Source: Candidatus Peregrinibacteria bacterium
GTDB lineage: Bacteria; Patescibacteriota; Gracilibacteria; UBA1369
DNA length: 64,000 nt
Direction: 5' to 3'
NCBI GenBank assembly: GCA_003153355.1
Contig: PLYH01000001.1
Coordinates: forward strand, 38,565 to 102,564
The translations under genes were made by a program, and so were the position numbers. Position 1 is the first letter of the stretch. Each line of letters starts with the position of its first letter. Shown in pieces: positions 1 through 8,396 of this stretch. Below the pieces are notes generated by a model that was not told where the DNA came from, searched no databases, and worked only from the letters and a program-made list of their open reading frames with translations.

Positions 1-1136
1 CGATCGCGGCACTGGATCCAATTATGCAAGTGATCAAAGCGGAAAGTGCTAAAGGCAAGCCGGTGTTAGGCATCTGCAACGGCGCGCAAATTCTGGTTGA
101 AACCGGCTTGATACCCGGCCTTCATCCCGAACATCTGGAAATGGCCCTAGCCTGGAACGAACGCGTTAAAAACGGCAAAATCCTGGGCGTGGGTTATTAC
201 AACGACTGGATAACCATCCGCCATAACTCAAAACCTGGACGCAGCATTTTCAACCGTTTCAATTCAAAAATTTTGATGCATATTCCTGTCGCCCACGGTG
301 AAGGAAGATTTACGACGAAAGACAAAACTGTTCTCAAAAATCTTATTGAAAAAGACCAGATGCTTTTCCGTTACTGCGACGCTCAGGGAAAATTCATTGA
401 TGAGTTTCCCGTGAATCCGAACGGAGCAATGTACAACCTTGCTGGAGTCTGCAATCCGGAAGGCAATGTCATGGCTCTTATGCCGCATCCTGAACGCACA
501 ATCAAAGGCCAGCCTATCTTTGATTCGCTCGCATCTTATTTGAAAAACACAACAAAGCTTCACATTAAAAAAATCCCTGCAAAAAAAACGGACAAAACCA
601 TGAACCCGATGGAAGCCGTTGAAAAGAAAACGACCAAAGAAGACATCACGATTCTTGTTCGCCTCATCATTACCGACAACGAAGAACGCACGCTCGAAAA
701 TACGCTGAAAAATATCGGCTATAAAAACATTTCCCTCTACCGCCAGACCTATTTGGGATTCTTCACGAGCAACAAAAAAAATCTGGAACAGACTGCGGTA
801 AATCTGATTGAGAGCGGTGAAATCCTGAATCTGAATAAAGAAATCCCGACGGTGTTCATCGGAAAAAAAGCTTACAGTTACAGCAAAGATAATGGACTTC
901 AAAAAATCGCTGATCCCACAGCCAAAGGACACAATGTCATCGCACTGGAATATGACAATTATGCGGGGAAAAACATCTACAACACTCTAAAAAATCATGA
1001 AAAAATCCCGGGACTCCAAAAAGTTGAACGCGGCATTTACTGGACCGTTTATTTGAAGAAGAAAAACGAATTTGAAAATGTCATCGGAACCCACATTTTC
1101 CACAACCCTCACTCGATGAAACTGCTTACACCTTAG
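1..1136 (+). CDS. purQ: PurQ-type FGAM synthase glutaminase fused to C-terminal PurS-like modules (5' partial)
   Basis: The frame is already open at base 3, so the gene is cut by the window edge and the ATG at 24 is probably internal. The N-terminal part is a class I glutamine amidotransferase of the PurQ family: it has the nucleophile motif GICNGAQIL and the histidine motif MPHPERT. PurQ supplies ammonia to PurL in the fourth step of purine synthesis. PurQ normally stops near 220-230 residues, but here about 170 more follow a Lys-rich linker. They look like two PurS-like beta-alpha-beta modules (about residues 205-275 and 295-365 counted from the ATG at 24). PurS bridges PurQ and small PurL. 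The stop lies 2 nt before glmS, suggesting co-transcription. The PurQ call is firm; the PurS modules are inferred from predicted fold pattern. Confidence 0.88.
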   Translation, partial: IAALDPIMQVIKAESAKGKPVLGICNGAQILVETGLIPGLHPEHLEMALAWNERVKNGKILGVGYYNDWITIRHNSKPGRSIFNRFNSKILMHIPVAHGEGRFTTKDKTVLKNLIEKDQMLFRYCDAQGKFIDEFPVNPNGAMYNLAGVCNPEGNVMALMPHPERTIKGQPIFDSLASYLKNTTKLHIKKIPAKKTDKTMNPMEAVEKKTTKEDITILVRLIITDNEERTLENTLKNIGYKNISLYRQTYLGFFTSNKKNLEQTAVNLIESGEILNLNKEIPTVFIGKKAYSYSKDNGLQKIADPTAKGHNVIALEYDNYAGKNIYNTLKNHEKIPGLQKVERGIYWTVYLKKKNEFENVIGTHIFHNPHSMKLLTP

Positions 1137-1138
1137 TT

Positions 1139-2908
1139 ATGTGTGGAATTTTTGCTTATTTAGGCCCAAGGAAGAACGCCGCTGAATTTGTGATTCACGG
1201 ACTGACCAAACTGGAGTACCGCGGATACGATTCGTGGGGCGTCGCTTATGACGAGGGCATCAAACTGGGCATCTACCGCCAGATCGGAAAAATCAGCGAC
1301 TACGATCCGGTAAAAACGAAATTCCCTGAAAGCACCATGGCGCTGGGACATTCCCGCTGGGCCACGCACGGCGGTGTGACGGTGGCAAACGCCCATCCGC
1401 ACACCAACAGCGACTCGACGATCGCCATCGTTCATAACGGCATCATTGAAAATTTTGACGAACTCAAAAAAGAGCTGGTTGATAAAGGTTACGTCTTCAA
1501 ATCGCAGACCGATTCGGAAGTCATCGCTCATCTCATCAATGAATACTGCAAAACGATGGACTTTGAAAAAGCCGCGAAGGAAGCCATGAAAAGGTTTGAA
1601 GGACGTTACGCGGTGCTGGCCATGAAAGCAGGCGAACGCAAAATTATCGCTGCCCGCAGAGGTTCTCCTTTGATCGTGGGCATCGGCAACAACGAATATT
1701 TCGTGGCTTCGGACATTCCGGCGTTTTTGGAATACACACGTAAAGTGATGTATCTGGATGACAACCAACTGGTGGTCTTAAATAACGGCACCCATTTCTT
1801 CGACATCACCACCGGCAAACCCGTTGAAAAACGCGTCGTTGAAATCAACTGGAAGACCGAATCCGCGGAAAAAGGAAATTTCGCGCACTTCATGATCAAA
1901 GAGATCATGGAACAGAAAGATACTATTTACCGGGCAATCAACCAGGAAGACAGCGAGATTGAAAAAATCGCCGAAGAGATTAAAAAAGCTTACGGAACAT
2001 TTTTGATCGGATGCGGAACAGCGGGAAAAGTTTGCCTGGCCGCTGAATATATTTTCGCCAAAGTCGCCAAGCGCCACGTGAATGTGGTCGTGGGTTCTGA
2101 ATTCCCGAGCCACCAGGATTTTCTGAAAGAAAAAAGTCTGGTCATCGCCGTTTCCCAAAGCGGAGAAACCGCTGACACGCTTGAAGCGATCGAAGTGGCC
2201 AAAAAGAAAAAATCCAAGGTTCTTTCCATCGTCAACGTCGAAGGCTCGACCATGGACCGCGAATCCGATTATTCTCTCCACATCAAAGCCGGTCCGGAAA
2301 AAGCAGTAGCTTCAACCAAAGCCACAACTTCGCAAATCGCGATTCTCACCTTGCTTGCCTATGCCTGCGACGGAAGGCTGCAGGAAGGCAAAACGCTGCT
2401 CATCGATACGGCGGGAAAAATCAACGACATGCTCAATCCGCGTTATGAAGAACACATCCACGCGCTGGCCGAAAAAATCCAGCATCATGAAAGCATGTAC
2501 GTGATCGGCAAAGCGGTGAATTACGCTATCGCCCTTGAAGCAGCCATTAAACTTCAGGAGGTTTCCTACATTCACGCTGAAGGCTTTGCAGGAGGAGAAC
2601 TCAAACACGGCCCCATCGCCTTAATCAGCGAAGGCACGCCATGCATTGTTCTGGTCTCCAATGGCGACACCAGGACGGATATTTTAAACAACGCCCGGGA
2701 AGTTAAAGCCCGCGGCGGGTTCATTATCGGCGTCGCTCCTCAAAATGAAGAGGTTTTTGATTATTGGATCAAGGTCCCGGATGTGGGCATTGCATCACCG
2801 ATCGTCAACATCATTCCTATCCAGCTTCTGGCTTATCATCTGGCTGTCCTCCGCCAAAATAACCCCGACATGCCGAGAAACCTTGCGAAAAGCGTCACGG
2901 TAAAATAA
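1139..2908 (+). CDS. glmS: Glutamine--fructose-6-phosphate aminotransferase (isomerizing)
   Basis: GlmS makes glucosamine-6-phosphate from fructose-6-phosphate and glutamine, the entry step to UDP-GlcNAc and peptidoglycan. The protein has 589 residues, close to the usual 600-610. It starts MCGIFAYLG, placing the catalytic Cys directly after Met as class II glutaminases require. The glutaminase domain covers about residues 1-215. Two SIS sugar-isomerase domains follow: the first carries SQSGETADT, the second GGELKHGPIALI. The C-terminus NLAKSVTVK is the typical GlmS tail. It begins 2 nt after purQ, so no glmS ribozyme can be present in a separate leader. A terminator hairpin follows at 2945. 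Confidence 0.97.
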   Translation: MCGIFAYLGPRKNAAEFVIHGLTKLEYRGYDSWGVAYDEGIKLGIYRQIGKISDYDPVKTKFPESTMALGHSRWATHGGVTVANAHPHTNSDSTIAIVHNGIIENFDELKKELVDKGYVFKSQTDSEVIAHLINEYCKTMDFEKAAKEAMKRFEGRYAVLAMKAGERKIIAARRGSPLIVGIGNNEYFVASDIPAFLEYTRKVMYLDDNQLVVLNNGTHFFDITTGKPVEKRVVEINWKTESAEKGNFAHFMIKEIMEQKDTIYRAINQEDSEIEKIAEEIKKAYGTFLIGCGTAGKVCLAAEYIFAKVAKRHVNVVVGSEFPSHQDFLKEKSLVIAVSQSGETADTLEAIEVAKKKKSKVLSIVNVEGSTMDRESDYSLHIKAGPEKAVASTKATTSQIAILTLLAYACDGRLQEGKTLLIDTAGKINDMLNPRYEEHIHALAEKIQHHESMYVIGKAVNYAIALEAAIKLQEVSYIHAEGFAGGELKHGPIALISEGTPCIVLVSNGDTRTDILNNAREVKARGGFIIGVAPQNEEVFDYWIKVPDVGIASPIVNIIPIQLLAYHLAVLRQNNPDMPRNLAKSVTVK

Positions 2909-2944
2909 ATTTCATCCTTCTTGAACGTTATTGAACCCAGGGCG

Positions 2945-2967
2945 GCTCTTTATAAAAAGAGCTTTTT
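2945..2967 (+). terminator. Rho-independent terminator after glmS
   Basis: A 7-bp stem (GCTCTTT / AAAGAGC) with a 4-nt loop is followed directly by TTTTT. It lies 37 nt after the glmS stop and immediately before the next promoter. Confidence 0.75.
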
Positions 2968-2968
2968 C

Positions 2969-2977
2969 TGTTATAAT
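2969..2977 (+). promoter_or_regulatory. Extended -10 promoter element for the 3002 gene
   Basis: TGTTATAAT is a consensus extended -10. It directly abuts the glmS terminator and lies 24 nt before the ATG at 3002. No clear -35 is visible, which fits extended -10 promoters. Confidence 0.65.
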
Positions 2978-3001
2978 ATAAAGAAACCTCAAACAAAAAT
3001 A

Positions 3002-3514
3002 ATGACAGAAAAAAAGCCGACCGAACAACCCAAAAAATTTCCACTCGACGAGATCAAAACCGACGACCTCGCTTATTCGCTTGAAGTCAAACTTGTGGAA
3101 AGCGACAAAGACTGGTTTATCAGGGAACAAATGGTTTCTCCATCGCTTGAACAACACGATCCGGTGGAACAATATGAACTGATTGCAATCATTGAAACTC
3201 TCAAAAAACGCATACCGGCAATGTCACAAATCGAACGCGAAAACCTTAGGAATAGTTTATCCGCAGGGCCGTTCAGAGAAGTGAAAAAATTAAGGAACGA
3301 GATGGAAAGCGATCTCGCGCAAACCTACAGATCTTTAGAGGTCGAAGCGTTGAAACAAAAAAAAGAAAAAGTTGAAAACATTATCAGAATGCAAAAATCC
3401 CTTGAGGAGATTCTGTCATTGATTGAAAAAAAATCCGAATCCGAAAAAAAAACGTCTGAAATACAGGATGAAACTAAAGAAAAAACTAAAGAAATCAAAC
3501 CATCTCAAGATTAA
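3002..3514 (+). CDS. Hypothetical charged helical protein
   Basis: I do not recognise this 170-residue protein. The ORF track begins at 2921, but that start lies upstream of the TATAAT at 2972, so the ATG at 3002 (MTEKKPTEQ) is preferred. The sequence is rich in Lys and Glu and is predicted mostly helical, with a probable coiled coil in the second half. There is no signal peptide or membrane segment, so it is probably cytoplasmic. The next gene begins 3 nt after its stop, so the two are likely co-transcribed. Confidence 0.6.
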   Translation: MTEKKPTEQPKKFPLDEIKTDDLAYSLEVKLVESDKDWFIREQMVSPSLEQHDPVEQYELIAIIETLKKRIPAMSQIERENLRNSLSAGPFREVKKLRNEMESDLAQTYRSLEVEALKQKKEKVENIIRMQKSLEEILSLIEKKSESEKKTSEIQDETKEKTKEIKPSQD

Positions 3515-3517
3515 AGC

Positions 3518-3841
3518 ATGCCAACCCTCGACGAACTCTACAAACAGACGGTCCAAGTGCAGCGTGATTATCTGGTCAAACTCCAGGATGCGTTCAACAA
3601 ACGCTGCGACGATATTACCGTGCAGACCAACGAAAAACTCAAAACCGTACCGGAAAGCGATACGGAAGGCCGTAAAAAAATCTTCGACGAACAGCGTCTG
3701 AATCTTGAACAGGCCCTCAATGAACTGAAGAACGCGGTGAATCACAGCAGCGCCGACACCAGAAGAAAGCTTGAAGAAATTTACGCCCAGCGCGAAGTCA
3801 GCGTTATTTCGAATCTTGAAAACGATATGAAAACCCTTTAA
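3518..3841 (+). CDS. Hypothetical small helical protein
   Basis: This 107-residue protein is not recognised. It starts MPTLDELYKQTVQ and is almost entirely predicted helix with heptad-like spacing, consistent with a coiled-coil oligomer. No Cys, signal peptide or membrane segment is seen. It sits between two other small hypotheticals in an apparent operon driven from 2969. No Shine-Dalgarno sequence precedes it. Confidence 0.6.
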   Translation: MPTLDELYKQTVQVQRDYLVKLQDAFNKRCDDITVQTNEKLKTVPESDTEGRKKIFDEQRLNLEQALNELKNAVNHSSADTRRKLEEIYAQREVSVISNLENDMKTL

Positions 3842-3850
3842 CGGATATGC

Positions 3851-4120
3851 ATGAAATTCCTCATTGAAAAAAGATTTATCTTCCAGCAGCCGCCACAGGC
3901 GCAGGAACTTCAACAGGCACAAACGCCTGTCGTTGAAACAGGAAAAATCGCCCCAACTTCAAATTTAGATACGAACAAAGATATAGTTCAAAATTCAGCG
4001 GATAAAATCGGTGCCGAAGAAAAAGCAAAAGGTGGAAATACCGTGACGCGTGCTAACGAACTACTCGCAAATTTAGAAAATCTTCCGGTAGGAAGTACAG
4101 AAATCAAAAGAATAGGGTAA
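3851..4120 (+). CDS. Hypothetical small Gln/Asn-rich protein
   Basis: This 89-residue ORF begins MKFLIEKRFIFQQPP and continues with a disordered Gln, Thr and Asn-rich stretch. No family is recognised. The short hydrophobic/basic N-terminus is too weak for a signal peptide or membrane anchor. Its stop codon TAA is embedded in a possible -10 (TAAAAT, 4118-4123) of pyk. It may be a real small gene because it continues the tight spacing of the previous two, but evidence is only positional. Confidence 0.45.
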   Translation: MKFLIEKRFIFQQPPQAQELQQAQTPVVETGKIAPTSNLDTNKDIVQNSADKIGAEEKAKGGNTVTRANELLANLENLPVGSTEIKRIG

Positions 4121-4123
4121 AAT
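4118..4123 (+). promoter_or_regulatory. Possible -10 element for pyk giving a near-leaderless transcript
   Basis: TAAAAT ends 8 nt before the pyk ATG at 4132, so a transcript starting 6-7 nt downstream would have almost no leader. The -35 region is weak, so confidence is low. Confidence 0.35.
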
Positions 4124-4131
4124 ACAAACGT

Positions 4132-5532
4132 ATGAATCAAAGAAACACCAAAATAGTTTGCACGCTCGGCCCGGCATCGGAAAGTGAAGCCATGATCGAA
4201 AAAATGATCAGGGCCGGTATGAACGTCGCCCGCCTGAATTTTTCGCACGGCGACTACAGCGAATTTGCCAAACAGATCCACAATGTCCGTAAAATTTCCA
4301 AAAAGCTGGGCGTATCCGTGGCCATCATGCAGGACCTGCAGGGACCGAAAATCCGCGTGGGCGAAATGCCTGACAAGGGCGTTGTCATCAAAAAAGGACA
4401 AACCATTGTTCTGACCACGGCGAACATCACGGGGAAAGACGATATGATTCCCGTGCAGTATAAAGATCTTCCAAAGGATGTTCACAAAAACGACCATATT
4501 CTCATTGATGACGGACTGATCGAAGTTGAAGTCACCAAAGTCACCTCAACGGAAATTACCTGCAGAGTCATCAACGGCGGAACTGTTTTCCGTCACAAAG
4601 GCATTAATGTTCCTACAGCCTCGATCAGCGCCAATCCCATCACCGTCAAAGATAAACAGGATCTCTTTTTCGCGATCAAAAATGATGTGGATTATGTGGC
4701 GATGTCTTTCGTAAAGTCCGCGAAAAATATTATTGAACTGCGGGAACTTATCAGAAAAAAAAGAGGAAGGGCAAAAATCATCGCCAAAATCGAACGCCAC
4801 GAAGCTGTTGAAAACCTTGAAAGCATTATCATCGAAGCCGACGGCGTCATGGTCGCTCGCGGCGATCTTGGCGTTGAAGTACCAGCGGAACAGGTTCCGC
4901 TCATCCAAAAACAGATGATTCATCTGGCAAACATTCACGGCAAACCAGTCATTACCGCAACGCAGATTTTACAATCCATGGTCACCAATCCAAGGGCGAC
5001 GAGAGCTGAAATAAGCGATGCCGCCAACGCGGTGTTTGATCATTCCGATGCTTTGATGCTTTCCAACGAATCGGCAGTGGGACAGTTTCCGATCGAAGCA
5101 GTGCAAACGCTCGCCAAAGTCGCGACGTCCGTTGAAAACTTTCTCAAAAAACATAAAGATTTTCAGCCGAACCGTTTATTTTTGGAAAATACGCCGGTTT
5201 CGTATGCCACATGCATGAACGGCACCAAACTCGCCATCGACATCGGCGCAAACCTGATTGTAACGATTACCCAGTCTGGATTTACTGCCCAGCATGTCGC
5301 AAAACACCGCCCATACATCCCGATCGTGACCATTACTCCCGATGAAAAAGTCCGCCACCAGCTTGCGCTGGTTTGGGGAATCAAAGAGATCATTGTTCAC
5401 AGCATCGACATCGGCCACCGCGAAATCAAAAAACTTCTGCTCAAACACAAGCTCGCCAAGAAAGGCGATAAGGTTGTCATCATCAGCAACGCCAGCTCGG
5501 AAGAAAAAGTGATTTCCTCTGTTAAAATCTAA
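4132..5532 (+). CDS. pyk: Pyruvate kinase
   Basis: Pyruvate kinase transfers phosphate from phosphoenolpyruvate to ADP, the last ATP-forming step of glycolysis. The 466-residue protein has the normal minimal length. Visible motifs are CTLGPAS near the start, NFSHG, MQDLQGPKIRVG, the active-site lysine region AKIERHEAVENL and the metal/substrate segment ARGDLGVEVP. The usual GTDAVMLSGETA motif is altered to HSDALMLSNESA, retaining the Glu. There is no C-terminal PEP-utiliser domain. With gpmI and tpiA in the same window it completes part of lower glycolysis. No Shine-Dalgarno sequence precedes it. Confidence 0.97.
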   Translation: MNQRNTKIVCTLGPASESEAMIEKMIRAGMNVARLNFSHGDYSEFAKQIHNVRKISKKLGVSVAIMQDLQGPKIRVGEMPDKGVVIKKGQTIVLTTANITGKDDMIPVQYKDLPKDVHKNDHILIDDGLIEVEVTKVTSTEITCRVINGGTVFRHKGINVPTASISANPITVKDKQDLFFAIKNDVDYVAMSFVKSAKNIIELRELIRKKRGRAKIIAKIERHEAVENLESIIIEADGVMVARGDLGVEVPAEQVPLIQKQMIHLANIHGKPVITATQILQSMVTNPRATRAEISDAANAVFDHSDALMLSNESAVGQFPIEAVQTLAKVATSVENFLKKHKDFQPNRLFLENTPVSYATCMNGTKLAIDIGANLIVTITQSGFTAQHVAKHRPYIPIVTITPDEKVRHQLALVWGIKEIIVHSIDIGHREIKKLLLKHKLAKKGDKVVIISNASSEEKVISSVKI

Positions 5533-5574
5533 CAAAATTCGTTAGAATTAGGTTAACTTTTTTGACGTGTCCGT

Positions 5575-6072
5575 ATGCGCATTTTAGGTTTGGATCCGGG
5601 AACCGCAACGATCGGTTTTGGAATCATCGAAACCGGCAGACAAAAACACCAGCTGTTGGATTATGGATGCATCAAAACGCCCGCCGGGATGCCATTCGCC
5701 GAACGCCTGAAACAAATTTATGAAGACCTGGAAGTGATCGTCAAAGAATGGATGCCGCAGGCTGTTGCGATTGAAGAAGTTTTTTTCAGTAAAAACGTAA
5801 AATCAGCGATTCAGGTAGCGCAGGCCCGCGGCGCAATTATGCAGCAGCTGGCATTGGGCCCGCGTCAAATTGCCGAATATAAACCGCAACAGGTCAAAGA
5901 AGCGGTCTGCGGTTATGGCAAAGCGGAAAAAAAGCAGGTTCAGAAAATGGTCCAGCTGATTCTGGAAATGGATGAAATGCCTTATCCCGACGACGCGGCC
6001 GACGCACTGGCCCTTGCGATCTGCCATGCCAACAGTCTTCACATGCAAAATCTTGTTGCCCAGTCCTCATAA
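5575..6072 (+). CDS. ruvC: Holliday junction resolvase RuvC
   Basis: RuvC cuts four-way DNA junctions during recombinational repair. The 165-residue length is typical. The RNase H-like fold is marked by GLDPGTATIGFG with the first catalytic Asp, AIEEVFF with the catalytic Glu and the C-terminal PDDAADALALA with the last acidic pair. RuvA and RuvB are not nearby. It lies 3 nt before the TPR gene and may share a transcript. recO and priA elsewhere in the window belong to the same repair and restart network. Confidence 0.95.
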   Translation: MRILGLDPGTATIGFGIIETGRQKHQLLDYGCIKTPAGMPFAERLKQIYEDLEVIVKEWMPQAVAIEEVFFSKNVKSAIQVAQARGAIMQQLALGPRQIAEYKPQQVKEAVCGYGKAEKKQVQKMVQLILEMDEMPYPDDAADALALAICHANSLHMQNLVAQSS

Positions 6073-6075
6073 GCT

Positions 6076-7566
6076 ATGAAAAAAATTCTCACATTTTTAA
6101 CGACGATCATTTTTATCGGATTTATTGTGGCCGGACTTTATGTATTCGGCATTCCGCCTTTCCAGAGCGGCGGCCCTTTTTATCCGGCAGCACCGGCTTT
6201 AACTCAACAGGCACAGACTCTTCCCGACTTTTTAACTCAAGATAAAGTTGCCAGAAATCAGACCTACGATGACCACATGAACCGCGGGCAGCTCCTTGAA
6301 GACAATCAGTACTACAGTCTGGCCATCGCCGAATATCAGCAGGCCAATGCCCTTGATCCGAACAATCCCGACCCTTTCCTGAAAATAGGCCGCATCCAGC
6401 TTCTCACTGCGGACTATCCCAAAGCCGAAGAGAATTTACAGAAAGTCATCTCACTGGACCCGAACAATCTCAACGCGCAAATTTATCTTGGACGCACGTA
6501 CTTGGGCGAACGCAAAATTGACCAGGCCAGAGCTATTTTCGCAAAAATTGACGGTACCAATAATCAAACCGTTTCATATTATCAGGGAATTCTTGACGCG
6601 TACTTCGGCGATTACGATAACAGCAAAAAACTTTTAACCCAGGCGATCAGTCTTGGCGGGTCGGCAGACCTTACCCAAAAAGCCCAGAATTTTTTAGGCG
6701 CTTTCAGCGAATTTGATTTCAATCAAGGCGGCCAGCCGATTCATTTAAAAACTTTGCTGGGAAGAAGTTATGCCCAGACCGGCGAATACGAGATGGCCAT
6801 TCCTCTGCTCTTTGAAGTCATTAAGGAACAAAAAGATTACCGCGACGCGTGGATTATTCTCGGGTACAGTTATTTGAATGTGCAGCAATATCAGGATGCC
6901 GTGGAAGCACTTGAACAAGCTAAAACTCTTGATCCGCAAAAGCCTGAAACATTTTTCTATCTGGGGCTCGCCTATTACGGAGAAAATAATTTACAGAATG
7001 CAGCGACAGATTTGGAAGAAGCCAAAACTCTTGGATTCCAGCCTTCAATCCAGGTCGATCAAAAACTCGCTGAAATTTATCTGGAAATGAAAAATTACAG
7101 TAAATCCGCACAGCTGTACGAAAACGTCGTTGCACTGAACGATGACAACATCAACTACTATATCCGTCCGATGTGGATTTACATTGAAAAAACCAATGAA
7201 CCCGCCAAAGCCGTAACTCTGGCCCAAAAAGCTTTCGCAAGTCATCCAAACCAACCGATGAGTTTTAATCTTATTGGCTGGGCTGAAGTGGGAAACAACC
7301 AGCTTGATGACGCCCAAAAAAATCTTCAGCAGGCTCTAAACATGGATCCGAAACTTGATGCGGCCTATTTAAACTTCGGCTGGCTGCTGGAAAAACGCGG
7401 CCAGTTTGATAAGGCTTTAAGCTATTATTCCAAAGCCAACCAGTTGGGAAACGGCAATTCCATTAGCAACGCAGCCGCAGAACGCTATAATACTCTTATC
7501 GTCAAATTAAAAACTGACACCAACATCGGTCAGGCCAATATAGCTGGTCCTACTACTATCCACTAA
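6076..7566 (+). CDS. Membrane-anchored TPR repeat protein
   Basis: The 496-residue protein has an N-terminal hydrophobic segment (about residues 4-26), which may be an uncleaved anchor, followed by a Pro-rich linker. The rest is built of tetratricopeptide repeats, with many helical pairs carrying the A-x-x-x-x-P pattern such as ALDPNNPDPFLKIGR and SLDPNNLNAQIYLGR. TPR arrays bind other proteins. It probably sits on the outer face of the membrane. The prepilin peptidase follows at 11 nt, so a role in pilus assembly is possible but is only inferred from position. Confidence 0.85.
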   Translation: MKKILTFLTTIIFIGFIVAGLYVFGIPPFQSGGPFYPAAPALTQQAQTLPDFLTQDKVARNQTYDDHMNRGQLLEDNQYYSLAIAEYQQANALDPNNPDPFLKIGRIQLLTADYPKAEENLQKVISLDPNNLNAQIYLGRTYLGERKIDQARAIFAKIDGTNNQTVSYYQGILDAYFGDYDNSKKLLTQAISLGGSADLTQKAQNFLGAFSEFDFNQGGQPIHLKTLLGRSYAQTGEYEMAIPLLFEVIKEQKDYRDAWIILGYSYLNVQQYQDAVEALEQAKTLDPQKPETFFYLGLAYYGENNLQNAATDLEEAKTLGFQPSIQVDQKLAEIYLEMKNYSKSAQLYENVVALNDDNINYYIRPMWIYIEKTNEPAKAVTLAQKAFASHPNQPMSFNLIGWAEVGNNQLDDAQKNLQQALNMDPKLDAAYLNFGWLLEKRGQFDKALSYYSKANQLGNGNSISNAAAERYNTLIVKLKTDTNIGQANIAGPTTIH

Positions 7567-7576
7567 TTTTCCCCTC

Positions 7577-8386
7577 ATGACCGCCATCGTGATGATTTTT
7601 CTCGCCATTTTAGGAGCGAGTGTCGGAAGCTTTCTGAGCGTTGTTATTTTTAGATTGAAACACAAACAAAAAGGAGCCATCGTAGGCCGCTCCCGCTGTC
7701 CGCACTGCAAAAAGACCCTCACCACGTACGACCTTATTCCCGTGCTGAACTATATTTTACTGGGCGGCCGCTGCCGTTACTGCCACAAACCCATTTCGCT
7801 CTACTATTTCTTTCTCGAAATCACCACTGCGCTAATTTTCCTTCTAATGTACCTGCGCTTCCCTTTTATTATTGAAGGCAGCATGATCAGCGATTACAGC
7901 ATTGATCTGATGGTTGCCGTCCAATACGTCTTTTCAACAGTCAGCAGCACTCTCCTCATCGGAATCTTTTTCTTTGATCTTCAATACATGGAGGTTCCGG
8001 ACATTCTCATTTATCCGCTGATCTTCATCGGTCTGGTCGGAACTTTGATTACGAAAGCCGTGGATTTTCCGAGTCTGCTCATCGCCGTCCTCGGCGCACT
8101 GGTGTTTTTCGGAGGACAACGCTTTTTATCCAAAGGCAAATGGCTGGGCGAAGGCGACGTCTGGGTTGCCATCGCCATGGCGGTGATGTTCGGCTGGAAA
8201 CTGCTGATTGTCGCGGTAAGTCTGAGCTATATTATCGGAGCAGTACTCTGTATCATCCTTTTGGCCACAAAAGCAGTGAATTCAAAATCCAAAATTCCTT
8301 TCGCACCTTTCCTTGTCTTTGGAACTTTTGCTACGATCCTTTATGGCAATGAAATTCTTGCCTGGTACATGAGCCTTTTGAAATAA
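7577..8386 (+). CDS. pilD: Type IV prepilin peptidase / N-methyltransferase
   Basis: This A24-family aspartic protease cleaves the leader from type IV prepilins and methylates the new N-terminus. The 269-residue protein has an N-terminal domain with two zinc-binding CxxC pairs (CPHC and CRYC), the mark of bifunctional enzymes. The catalytic aspartates are in FFFDLQYMEVPD and in GEGDVW. Multiple membrane helices span the length. It implies that the cell makes type IV pili or pseudopili, although no pilin gene is in the window. The protein at 21768 with PilC-like N-domains may belong to the same system. Confidence 0.94.
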   Translation: MTAIVMIFLAILGASVGSFLSVVIFRLKHKQKGAIVGRSRCPHCKKTLTTYDLIPVLNYILLGGRCRYCHKPISLYYFFLEITTALIFLLMYLRFPFIIEGSMISDYSIDLMVAVQYVFSTVSSTLLIGIFFFDLQYMEVPDILIYPLIFIGLVGTLITKAVDFPSLLIAVLGALVFFGGQRFLSKGKWLGEGDVWVAIAMAVMFGWKLLIVAVSLSYIIGAVLCIILLATKAVNSKSKIPFAPFLVFGTFATILYGNEILAWYMSLLK

Positions 8387-8396
8387 TCCCAAAATA

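Noticed and set aside
264-932. Long antisense ORFs within conserved genes (e.g. 264-932, 1160-1768, 29647-30309)
   Set aside because: They are shadows of well-recognised genes on the other strand, with no conserved motifs or promoters.
1100-1140. glmS ribozyme/riboswitch upstream of glmS
   Set aside because: Only 2 nt separate purQ and glmS and the upstream sequence is coding, so no ribozyme leader fits.
3423-3701. Lys-rich + strand ORF at 3423
   Set aside because: It is an out-of-frame reading across the end of the 3002 gene and the 3518 gene, with no start support.
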